The notes below the pieces were generated by a model, which saw only the letters and a list, made by a program, of their open reading frames with translations, was not told the DNA's origin and did no database searches. Shown here piece after piece: positions 12,701-23,255 of a DNA stretch of 64,000 nucleotides (position 1 is the stretch's first letter; each line of letters starts with the position of its first letter). Source of the DNA: Acytostelium subglobosum LB1 (taxonomy: Eukaryota > Evosea > Eumycetozoa > Acytosteliales > Acytosteliaceae); assembly GCF_000787575.1 (NCBI RefSeq), contig NW_012236522.1:124001-188000 (forward strand), in the 5' to 3' direction. The translations under genes and the position numbers were made by a program.

Positions 12701-15700
12701 ACTCCAAGAATGAGTTGGATATCTCAGCTGGATTCGTACCAGTTGGAACTGAGCCAGTGTACACCATCCGTGGATACTCATGGATCGACTCCAACAAGAA
12801 TGGCAAGTCAGAGGCTGGTGAGCCATGGCTGGGTGACATGACTGGCACATTGACCGACATTGATGGCAAGGAGATTGGCACATTCACCACTGACGCCGCC
12901 AAGAAGTATGATGGCTTCCGCTTCGACAACATGAAGCAAGGTGGCTACTGTGTCAAGATCAGTGATCCAAAGAAGGCCTACGACATGGACCAATGGGTAT
13001 TGATAACAAGATCAACCCATCAACTCAGAAGTACTGTTTCTCCGTCGATGCCACCACCGTAGACTCGTCAAAGCAGTTCAACATTCCAGCCGGATTCACT
13101 CCAGCTGTTGTCGGTCCCAAGTACACCATCCGTGGATACTCGTGGGTTGATGCCAACAAGGATGGAGTTTCCAACACTGGCGAGGCATGGTTGGGAGGCA
13201 TGAGTGGTGTCCTCATGGACGAGAATGGAAATACCCTCCAGACTTTCACCACCGACGCTGCCAAGAGATACGATGGCTTCAGATATGAGAACCTCAACCC
13301 AGGCAAGTACTGCCTCAAGATCTCCGACCCCAATGGTGGATACAAGACTGGACCAATTGGCACCGACAACAAGTTCAACTCCTCATCAATCTACTGCTTC
13401 ACATTGGACGCCACAACCGTCGACTCAAAGAATGAACTGAACATCGCCGCAGGATTCGTACCAGTTGGAACTGAGCCAGTGTACACCATCCGTGGATACT
13501 CATGGATCGACTCCAACAAGAATGGCAAGTCAGAGGCTGGTGAGCCATGGTTGGGCGAAATGGCTGGCAAACTCACAGACATTGATGGCAAGGAGATTGG
13601 CACATTCACCACCGAAACCTCCAAGAAGTATGATGGCTTCCGCTTCGACAACCTCAAGCAAGGTGGCTACTGTGTCCAAATCACTGATCCAAAGAAGGCC
13701 TACGACAATGGACCCATGGGAGATGACAACAAGCTAAACCCATCAACTGGAAAGTACTGCTTCTCTGTCGACTCCACCACTGTTGACTCGTCCAAGATAT
13801 TCAACATTCCCGCCGGATTCACTCCAGCTGTTGTCGGCCCCAAGTACACCATCCGTGGATACTCGTGGGTTGATGCCAACAAGGATGGAGTTTCCAACAC
13901 TGGCGAGGCCTGGCTAGGTGGTATGAAGGGTGTGCTCATGGATGGTGCTGGAACTCCACTCCAGACTTTCACCACCGATGCCGCCAAGAGATACGATGGC
14001 TTCAGATTTGATAACCTCGCACCAGGCAAGTACTGTCTCAAGATCACTGACCCCAACGGAGCATACAAGACTGGACCAATTGGCACCGACAACAAGTTCA
14101 ACTCCTCATCCATCAACTGTTTTACCTTGGATGCCACCACCGTCGACTCGAGCAATATTCTGAATGTTGCCGCTGGTTTCGAACCAATTGGACCAGAGCC
14201 AGTATACACCATCCGTGGATACTCATGGATCGACTCCAACAAGAATGGCAAGTCTGAGGCTGGAGAGCCATGGTTGGGCGGAATGACTGGCACATTGACC
14301 GACATTGATGGCAAGGAGATTGGCACCTTCACCACTGACGCCGCCAAGAAGTATGATGGCTTCCGCTTCGACAACATGAAGCAAGGTGGCTATTGTGTCA
14401 CGATCAGTGATCCAACCAATGTTAATGTCAATGGACCGATGGGAGACGACAACAAGATCGATCCAAACACCAAGAAGTACTGCTTCTCCGTCGATGCTAC
14501 CACCGTTGACTCATCCAAACAGTTCAACATTGCCGCCGGATTCATTCCAGCTCCACCACCTCCTCCCAAGTACACAATCCGTGGTTACTCGTGGATTGAT
14601 GCCAACAAGGATGGTGTTTCCAACGTTGTCGAGGATTGGTTGGGAGGTATGACAGGTACCTTGACCCAAAAGGCCGATGGCAAGGAGATTGGCACATTCA
14701 CCACTGATGCCGCCAAGAAGTATGATGGCTTCCGCTTCGACAACGTCCAAGAAGGTTCCTACTGCATCAAGATCACCGACCCCACCAAGGTCTACGACAA
14801 TGGTCCCATGGGCACTGACAACAAGTTTGACCCAACTACCGGTACCCGCTGCTTCGATGTCAACGCAACCACTGCCGATTCATCCAAGATCGTCAACATC
14901 CTGGCCGGATTCGTCAAGGTACCCGTGTTCACCGTCCGCGGAGGTTCATGGTCAGACACCAACAAGGATGGTGTCGCCAACGGTGCTGAGCCATGGATTT
15001 CAGGAATGACTGGCTCGCTAACTGATAGCAAGAACCAGGTGGTCGGAACATTCACCACTGATTTGGCCAAGAAGTACGACGGCTACAGATTCGACAACTT
15101 GCGCGCTGGAGATTATTGTCTCACGATGATTGATCCAACCAATTCATACACTCGCTCACCTACGGCCAACGACAACATGTTCGACGCGAATGGCAAGTAC
15201 TGTTTCAAGTTGGACAACACAACCGCCGACTCCAGCAGCATCCTACAAATCCTTGGTGGTTTCGTTCCCATCACCAAGTACACAGTCTATGGATACTCAT
15301 GGATTGACGCAAACAAGGTATGTTCAGGTCATCCCCATATTCAATCATTCAATCAATCAATCAAAATACTTACTCTTATTCAATCAATCAATCAAACTAT
15401 TAGGATGGATATGCTAATGCAGCTGAGGATTGGTTGGGCGGCGTAGTTGGTCAAGTGGCTGATAGTAAGGGCAATCCAGTCAAACAGTTTACAACTGATG
15501 CCGCATTGAAATACAATGGATACACTGTTGACAACCTTGTGGAAGGAAACTACTGTATCACCGTCAGCTATCCAGGTGGCAACTATATCGTTGGTCCAAT
15601 TGGAACAACAAACAAGTTCGATCCGGCCACCTCGAAGTACTGCTTCGACGTCAATGACACCACTACCGACTCATCCAAGAAAATCTCAGTTCCAATTGGC

Positions 15701-15715
15701 ATGGTACCAAAGTAG
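6786..15715 (+). CDS. Colossin-type giant secreted protein with 19 SdrD B-like repeats
   Basis: Colossins are very large secreted dictyostelid proteins built from SdrD/Cna B-like repeats. Three exons are 6786-6852, 6986-15317 and 15404-15715 (introns 133 and 86 bases), giving about 2,900 residues. Residues 1-22 are a signal peptide (YLLVFTLLFFLVART); exon 2 starts E-C-Q-L-Q-C and opens a Cys-rich module (about 23-74: CPFDHVCCQP, CIPKCYFKTC, ETGEACC). Residues about 75-609 are a Thr/Ser/Val/Ala mucin-like stalk. From residue 610 there are 19 repeats of about 120 residues, each opening YTIRGYSWIDSNKDG and containing TTDAxKxYDGFRF, GxYCxKI and KYCFxxDxTT. The loop D-x-N-x-D-G-x5-E is EF-hand-like, as in calcium-binding SdrD B domains. 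No C-terminal membrane or GPI signal is seen. One base appears missing near 12984 in repeat 12, which shifts the frame; the frame resumes only through the second reading frame, so either this allele is broken or the assembly has an error. Confidence 0.9.
7141..8745 (+). repeat. Thr/Ser-rich coding stalk built of degenerate short repeats
   Basis: About 535 codons, nearly all Thr, Ser, Ala or Val, in degenerate units such as TTTVSTT, ASTVATT and PVTTTVSTT. Expected to be heavily O-glycosylated and extended. The composition leaves long artefactual open frames on the opposite strand. Confidence 0.9.
8746..15712 (+). repeat. 19-copy SdrD B-like repeat array, alternating 363/360-base units
   Basis: Repeat starts (the conserved Tyr or Phe) are at 8746, 9145, 9508, 9868, 10231, 10591, 10954, 11314, 11677, 12037, 12400, 12760, 13122, 13482, 13845, 14205, 14571, 14928 and 15279. 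From 9145 the spacing alternates 363, 360, 363, 360, so the true unit is a 723-base pair of repeats. The two halves differ: one carries KNGKSEAGEPW with NMKQGGYC, the other KDGVSNTGE with NLNPGKYC. The only break in the rhythm is 12760-13122, which is 362. The last three repeats (366, 357 and 351 spacing) have drifted further. Confidence 0.95.
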
Positions 15716-15919
15716 AATCAACCTCCTCTCTTACTCCACCTACATACATAATCAATCAAATACTCTTCATTAATTAAACAAACAATCAATCAATCAATAA
15801 AGGTGGATACAATTACACTCAAACCCTACCCTTGCCAACCCTCAACCCTTTATAAAACTTGTGTTTCCAAGGTGTAGCAATCACTTTATTATCCTCCACA
15901 CATCAATTCCTCTACAACA

Positions 15920-17615
15920 ATGAATAGACTGACATATTTGTCTCGTAGACTAGGTTCAGTGTCTCCTCTCATTGTTGGCACTAGTTCAAAGTTAACAAGA
16001 ACAAGTCTATCAATTTCAAGTGCCACAATCTCCACATCATCCTTTCTACATACATCTCCACAACATCAACAACAACTAGTACGACAACAACAACAACATA
16101 GACGTTACACCAACATAAACATAAACAACAACAAAAGTGATAGTATTGGACATGAGACTATTGGACAGCCTACACACTTTACGCATCCACATCTGCTGAA
16201 CAAGGGAGAGCTGATAAAGGGCATCACGCTGGAGGAGTTCAAACTTAGACGCTTCAAGTTGTCTCAACTGTTGCCAGAGGGCACTTGTTGTGTGATAATG
16301 ACACCGCCCGAACCAATGATGTCGTACGATATCCCCTATCACTTTAGACAGCAGTCCAACTTCTATTACTTCACCGGTCTGAATGAGCCCGAAGCCATCC
16401 TGGTCGTCGAGCGACTCAAAGGCAACGACTACAGAACGACGATGTTCCTTCGCGAGAAGGATGCGGCCAGAGAGATATGGGACGGCCCTCGCTGTGGCAC
16501 CAAGCTGGCAACTTCGATCTTTGGCGTCGACCAAGCCTACGACGTCAAGAACACCAACAAGTTGATCGAGGTCATCAAGGATTCGAGCGACATCTTTGTC
16601 AACATTAATGGTGGTGAGTGGCCAGCGATCGTGACAGCACTATCCAAGCAGAAGATCAGCAACTTTAACATCGAGAAGCTGCTTCAGTACGTGCGATTGA
16701 TCAAGTCTGATGCCGAGATTGCCATGATGGAGCAGTCGGGTGGCATTGCAGGTGACTCATTCGCCGAACTAATGCGTTACATTCAGCCTGGCATGAATGA
16801 GCACGAGGTCAGCGCATACTTTGAGTACGCAATCAAACGTCGAGGTGCCCAGCGCATGTCCTATCCACCCGTGGTCGCAGGTGGCAACCGCGCCAACATC
16901 ATACACTACGTTGCCAACAACATGATATTGAAGTAAGTAGACCTTGACGCCGTGCGGCGCTGACAACAACATGACTCACTGACTCAATCAATCAATCAAC
17001 TAATCAAGAAATGGAGACCTTTGTCTAATGGATGCTGGTGCCGAGTATTGGGGATTCACAAGTGATATCACAAGGACATTCCCTGTCAATGGACGATTCA
17101 CTCAGGCTCAACGCGAGGTGTATGAAGCTGTACTCGATGTGAACAAGCGATGCATCCCACTCTGTGTTGCAGGATCGTCAATCAACAAGATACACTTACA
17201 ATCCGTTCGATTCATTGTGGAGTCTTTGCAGCGACTGGGCATTCTATCGAGCGAGAAGAGCGTCGATGAGCTGATCAAGGACGGCAGCTATCACAAGTAC
17301 TACCCTCACAACATTGGACACTTCCTCGGCATGGACACGCATGACTGTCCCGACGTATCATACGGCGAGACACTGGCCAATGGCATGATCATCACCATTG
17401 AGCCAGGCATCTACATCTCCGACACGGACATGGACGTCGATCCAAAGTATCGCGGCATAGCCATTCGTGTTGAAGACGATGTCGCACTCACTGACAATGG
17501 ACCACTAGTTCTCACCAAGAATGCTCCCAAAGAAGTCAAAGACATTGAGAGTCTAATGGAGTGTTGCGTGGAGTTGGTATTCGAGGATGAAAACAGCAGC
17601 ACGTCCAACAACTAA
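15920..17615 (+). CDS. xpnpep3: Mitochondrial Xaa-Pro aminopeptidase 3
   Basis: XPNPEP3/Icp55-type M24B metallopeptidase that trims N-terminal residues from imported mitochondrial proteins. Exons 15920-16932 and 17009-17615 join across a 76-base intron (GTAAGT...ATCAAG) to 539 residues. Residues 1-65 are a basic, Ser/Gln-rich presequence (MNRLTYLSRRLGSVSPL). The aminopeptidase-P N-domain follows (FKLRRFKLSQLLPEG, YHFRQQSNFYYFTGLNEP). The catalytic pita-bread fold begins near RLIKSDAEIAMM. Metal ligands are visible: first Asp in LMDAGAEYWGFTSDITRTFP (also the second Asp), His in GHFLGMDTHD, Glu in TIEPGIY and a final Glu in IRVEDDVAL. The splice restores the K-NGDLCLMDAG context expected for the family. 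Confidence 0.95.
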
Positions 17616-18102
17616 TCAATCAATGTTTTGTCTTTCCACGACTGATCATGATCAACCCCTCACCTTTGCTCTTCACTTGCTCCATCCAATCCATTCAAAA
17701 TTAAATTTTTAATTTAAATTGATCATCAGGTGATGAATCCATCCATTGTGTGTGTGTGATTGAATGAATGAGTATCCTGTAATGGGCATTTAGGATACTG
17801 GAGGCCAAGCCCAAGCCAACCACACATCAATCTATCCATCCAACCATTACCAACACATCACCCTACTCACCCTTTACTCAATATATTCCCATCCATCACT
17901 CTCTATCTCTATCTCCCCTCTTAGTGTGAGTGTGTTAGTGAAGTCATTCATTCAATCTGTCAGTGTGTTGTCCAATAACAAGGCCCAAGTCAAAGACCCT
18001 CATATCTACATTCATTATCATCATTCATTCATTCATTATATCTGTATCTTTATTATTATTATCTGTATATTTGTATTATAGTGTAATTAATATCTATCTG
18101 AC
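17616..18102. other. Spacer between xpnpep3 and nnt
   Basis: No gene is seen. An AT-rich near-palindrome (17698-17720, TTAAATTTTTAATTTAA) lies just after xpnpep3 and may mark 3' end formation. Further on are TGAA/TTCA runs and, close to the nnt start, TTATTATTATT and TATA-like stretches. Confidence 0.4.
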
Positions 18103-21100
18103 ATGACATCGATATTCACAAGTGTTGGCAGAAGGACTCTGTCATCATTGAGACCTTCATCGTTGCAATGCTACCAGAACCCTTTGTATACAACAGGATG
18201 CATCGGTCGCATTGGATCATTCACAAGCCCTACCCCTGTATCACCAGTTCCTCTCAGATCATTCAGTATGTACATCACTCAATCATTCATTCAAACAACT
18301 CATACTCATACTCATACTAACTCTTTGTATTCAGATGATGCATCGACAAGACAGTTCCATTCAAGTTCAAAGTGGAACTCATTCAAGAACAGTTTGTTGT
18401 CATTCAATAGCACTGGTTCAACTGCTCCTGTTGACCCTGCTGAGGGTCTCAGTGACAAGGCACCAAGAGCTTACCAGGATATGGTGATTGGTGTACCAAA
18501 GGAGACATACAAGGGCGAGAAGAGAGTCGCCCTCACTCCAGAAAACGTTGCACTCCTGCTCAAGAAAGGATTCAAAGAGATCATCATTGAAGAGGACGCT
18601 GGCAAGGGTGCCAAGTTCTCAGATGCCGCCTACATCCAAGCCGGTGCCAAGATTGGAACCAACTCCGAGGTCATGTCCGCCGCCGACATCATTCTAAAGG
18701 TCCGCCCACCCCAGCACAACACCTCGCTCGGCAAGCATGAGGCCGAGATGTACAAGGAAGGCTCGACCTTGATCAGTTTCTTGTGGCCCGCTCAACAACA
18801 GGAGACCATCAAGTTGTTGTCCGAGAGAAAGATCACATCCCTCGCCATGGACTGTATCCCTCGTATCTCCCGTGCTCAAGTGTTTGATGCCCTCTCATCA
18901 ATGGCCAACATTGCAGGATACAAGGCAATCATTGAGGCCTCCAACAACTTTGGACGTTTCTTCAGTGGCCAGATCACAGCCGCCGGAAAGATTCACCCAG
19001 CCAAGGTTCTTGTCATTGGTGCTGGTGTCGCAGGTCTGAGTGCTATCGGTGCTGCCAGGGGTCTGGGTGCCGTCGTGCGTGCCTTTGACACTCGTGCCGC
19101 CGCAAAGGAGCAAGTCAAGTCAATGGGAGCTGACTTCCTCGAAGTCCACCTCAAGGAGGAGGGTGAGGGTGGCGGTGGATATGCCAAGACAATGTCAAAG
19201 GAGTTCATCGAGGCCGAGATGGCCCTGTTTGCCAAGCAGTGCAAGGAAGTGGACATCGTCGTCACAACTGCTCTGATCCCAGGCAAGCCTGCGCCCAAAC
19301 TTATTACCAGAGAGATGGTCGAGTCGATGAAGCCAGGCTCAGTGGTCGTCGATCTTGCCGCCGAGACTGGTGGCAACTGTGAGCTGACCAACCCAGGCGA
19401 GATTGTCAATCACCGCGGAGTGTCCATCATTGGATACACTGACTTACCTTCGAGAATGGCCACTCAATCATCGCAGCTCTACTCGAACAACATTGTCAAG
19501 TTCCTCTTGTCGCTTGGCAATTCCGCGAACGCCGAGTTCAAGATCGATCTCAAGGATGAGGTGACCCGTGGTTCGACTATCCTGCAGAAGGGCATCATGG
19601 TGTGGCCCGCGCCCAGAAAGGAGGTGCCACAGGCTCCCCCTGCAGCACCCAAGGAGACCAAGCCCGCCGCCGTTGTCAAGCCCGAGAGTCTATACAACTC
19701 AACCCTCAAGAAGGCCTTGATATCAGCTGCAGGACTTGCTGGTTCAGCCCTCGTCACCATGAACATGCCTCTTCCATTCATGCTAAACCTGACCACCTTT
19801 GCCCTGTCATGTATCATCGGATACAAGGTTGTGTGGGGTGTCACACCCGCGCTCCACTCGCCACTGATGTCTGTGACTAATGCCGTCTCTGGTATTGTCG
19901 CTGCAGCCGGTATCCACATGATGGGTGGAGGCATGCTGCCAGGTACCTTTGGCAACTTCCTCGCCGCCACCTCAGTCTTTATCGCAAGCATCAACATCTT
20001 TGGTGGTTTCTCTATCACCAAGCGTATGCTCGATATGTTCAAGCGTCCAACTGATCCACCCACCTATGAGTACCTTTATGGCCTGGGCGCAGCCAGCTTC
20101 CTCGCCGCAGCCGCGGCAGTTGCCGGACCCTCCAACGAAGCCATCGTCCAAATGTCCTACGTTGCCTCCTCGACACTATGTATCATGTCGATTGCTGGAC
20201 TCTCCTCGCAAAGTACCTCGCGACTTGGTAACATCCTCGGTATGTCTGGTGTTGGTATTGGTGTTGCTGCCACCATTGCCTCGTTGAACATGCCCGCTGC
20301 CCTATTAATGCAAGTCGGAGCAATGATTGGAGGAGGTGGAGCCATTGGACTTGCAATCTCCAAGAAGGTGGGAGTGACCGAGCTCCCACAACTTACTGCC
20401 GCCTTCCACAGCTTTGTCGGTTTGGCTGCCGTACTGACCTCCGTCTCAACATACCTCGGCTCGATGGACCACCTCACTCAACTTGATATGATTCACCGTG
20501 GTGCCATCTACCTTGGTTCGGTTATTGGAGGTGTTACATTCACCGGCTCACTCGTGGCCTTTGCCAAGCTCCAAGGACAGATTGGAAACTGGAAGTTCCC
20601 CTCGAAGCCATTGCTCTTGCCCAACCGCAACCTGATCAACCTCGCAATTGCCACCGCCAATGCTGGTACCTTTGCCATCTTCCTCAACACCAACAGCCCA
20701 TCCTTGGGTGTTGCCTGTCTGGTCGCCAACGCAGGTCTCTCCTTCCTACAAGGTCATCTCTTGACCGCCGCCATTGGAGGTGGTGACATGCCAGTTGTTA
20801 TCACTGTGCTCAACGTAAGTACCACCAACCTATGAACGTATGTCTGCAAGCCATTCTAACACACACATACGACAACACAGAGTTATTCAGGATGGGCACT
20901 TTGCGCTGAGGGATTCATGCTCAACAATGATCTGCTCAACATTGTTGGTGCGTTGGTTGGATCATCTGGTGCCATTCTCTCGTATATCATGTGTGTGGCT
21001 ATGAACCGATCATTGCCAAACGTTATCTTTGGAGGATATGGAACATCATCCACCGGCACTGGTGAAGCCATGAAGATCACTGGCACTCACACCGAGGTCA

Positions 21101-21624
21101 ACGTTGACCAGGTTGCCGAGATGTGCACCAACGTCAAATCCGTTATCATTGTCCCAGGTTACGGACTCGCCGTGGCCAAGGCCCAATACCCAGTCGCCGA
21201 GATGACCAAGGCTCTCATTGAGCGCGGAATCAAGGTGCGTTTCGCCATTCACCCAGTTGCCGGACGTCTCCCTGGTCAACTGAACCTCGTCCTCTCTGAG
21301 GCAGGTGTTCCCTACGATATTGTGTTCGAGATGGAGGAGATCAACCACGAGTTGCCAGAGACCGACCTGGCCATCGTGATTGGCGCTAATGACACTGTCA
21401 ACTCGGCAGCCATCGAGGATCCAAACTCGATTATTGCCGGTATGCCTGTGATTGAGGTATGGAAGGCCAAGCAATGCATCGTCTTGAAGAGATCGATGGC
21501 CACAGGATATGCCGATGTCCAGAATCCAATCTTCTTCAAGCCCAACACTGGAATGCTCTTTGGTGATGCCAAGCAGACATGTGAGGCCTTAAAGAACAAG
21601 ATCCTTGCCACTGAGCAAATGTAA
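18103..21624 (+). CDS. nnt: NAD(P) transhydrogenase, mitochondrial (fused alpha-beta)
   Basis: Proton-translocating transhydrogenase makes NADPH from NADH using the inner-membrane proton gradient. Exons 18103-18265, 18335-20814 and 20881-21624 give 1,128 residues (human about 1,086). The order is: presequence ([18 protein letters not shown]); domain I with the NAD fold ([41 protein letters not shown]); domain II of about a dozen membrane helices (after [18 protein letters not shown]); and domain III binding NADP ([50 protein letters not shown]). Alpha and beta parts are one chain in the order I-II-III, as in animals. The last splice restores [15 protein letters not shown]. Intron 1 (18266-18334) is 69 bases, a multiple of three without a stop, so its retention would add 23 residues in the presequence region. 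Confidence 0.96.
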
Positions 21625-21879
21625 ACAAGTTCCAGTAGTTTTCCAAGTCCATCAATCAATCCGATCCATCAAATATTCCCTTTGACTAACAACATTATAT
21701 TAATTAATTTAATAAACAAAATATATCAATGATCAATTACCAGAGTATTCCAGTCACTACTTAGCGATTACTTGGACAAATATTTCAATGAATCAACTAG
21801 ATATAAAGGTGGATGATCAGTTTGATAGATTGATTAATTAATTGATTTATATTACCACTCATCTCGTTGATGATCATGT

Positions 21880-23028
21880 TTATTTCTTGCCTGATTGCTT
21901 GGCGGCAGTCTTGGCGGGGGCAACAGTCTTGGTTGGGACAGCGGCAGCCTTGGCTGGGACAGCGGCAGCCTTGGCTGGGACAGCGGCAACCTTGGCTGGG
22001 ACAGCGGCAGCCTTGACTGGGGCCTTGGCAGCTGGAGCTGGGGTAGCATCGGCAGCCTTGACGGAAGCCTTGGAGGAACGCTTCGAGGATCTTCTCGAGG
22101 CTCTCTCAGCCTCACGACGCTGAGCAATGAGCTTGGCGTAGGCGGCGGCCTCCTCAGCGGCCTTCTTGTGTGAGTTGACCTTCTGCAGGCGAAGAGCCTT
22201 TCTGCGAGCAATGGTGACTGGGGTGACCAAACGCTGAATCTTGGGGGCAATGCTCTTTGCCTTTCTGCCCTCCTTCTTGGCGGGGATCTCACGACGGATG
22301 ACGTACTTGCGGACGTCGTCCTCCTTGGAGAGCTTGAAGAGCTTTCTGATGTTGCTGGCTCTCTTTGGTCCCTTTCTGGATGGGAAGCTGACGTCAGTGA
22401 GACCTGGCAGCTCAGCGTCACCCTTCTTGACGATGATCAACTGCAGCGAGGCAATGTCGTCGGCGACGATGCAGCCACGGACAGACTTTCTCTTTCTCTC
22501 ACCAGATCTGGCTGGGTTGTAGCAGCCAGAGGTCTTGGTAAGCAAGAGACGAACTCTGTGTGGGACGGCAACACCCTGCATCATGGGGAAACCCTCAGTG
22601 TCGTTGCCTCCAGTGATTCTGAAGACGTATCCCTTATATTCATCGCCCAATGAGTCACCTGGAACCTCCTGTCCCATACGCTTGTCGATGAAACAACGGC
22701 TGTTTTGTTCATAGTTGATTGAGTTTGATTGATTGAATGTTAGATATCGCGTGTTCCCTGTCTATCTGTGTATCCATCTATAACTATCCAACGCGCTACA
22801 TACGTCTTGAGCTTGTCCTCAATGTTGACACACTTCTGTGCACCTGTGGATGGGTTGGCAATGTTGAGCTATAACAACGAGTGATGATTGAGTGTGAGTA
22901 ACATGTACATCTGATGTCTAAATCATCGCGATTGATGTTCTGTTGGATTGATTGATCGCGATTGACTAATCTGATGTATCGCCTATTGATTTGGTGATGG
23001 TAATATATAGAGATACACATACCTTCAT
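21880..23028 (-). CDS. rps6: Ribosomal protein eS6 (RPS6)
   Basis: Small-subunit ribosomal protein S6, a target of S6 kinase. Three exons give 296 residues: 23028-23023 (only ATG AAG), 22868-22804 and 22699-21880. Introns are 154 and 104 bases. Joined, it starts [20 protein letters not shown], and the second splice gives [15 protein letters not shown]. Core motifs are [38 protein letters not shown] and [16 protein letters not shown]. The usual phosphorylated tail is represented by [11 protein letters not shown], but the protein then continues about 50 residues in Ala/Pro/Lys repeats (KAAAVPAK), which the animal protein lacks. It is convergent with nnt (255 bases) and divergent from aar2 (227 bases), so it shares a short promoter region with aar2. 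Confidence 0.96.
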
Positions 23029-23255
23029 GTTTGATGGTAGTTCCCCACTTCGAAAAGGCCGATCATGATGCTGTGCAACATGCTTTTGTTATCCTGTATC
23101 CATGGTTCGTGCAAAACAAATCACCTAAAAATTAAATAAAAATGAAATTATCAAAATCAACGAACTTCAAACTCTCCTTCAGACGAGTATTCAACAAGTC
23201 CTCCCAATTTAGAGTCATTTATTGATTGATTGATAGATTATATAGATAGATAGAT
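23029..23255. promoter_or_regulatory. Short shared promoter region of rps6 and aar2
   Basis: Only 227 bases separate the two divergent start codons. An AT-rich stretch lies at 23127-23155, and a TGAT run followed by a TAGA run lies just before the aar2 start. No other gene fits here. Confidence 0.5.

Noticed and set aside
8746-15712. Colossin repeats as a recent bacterial gene transfer
   Set aside because: SdrD-like repeats suggest a remote bacterial origin, but the gene has eukaryotic introns, host codon use and counterparts in other dictyostelids, so a recent transfer is not supported.
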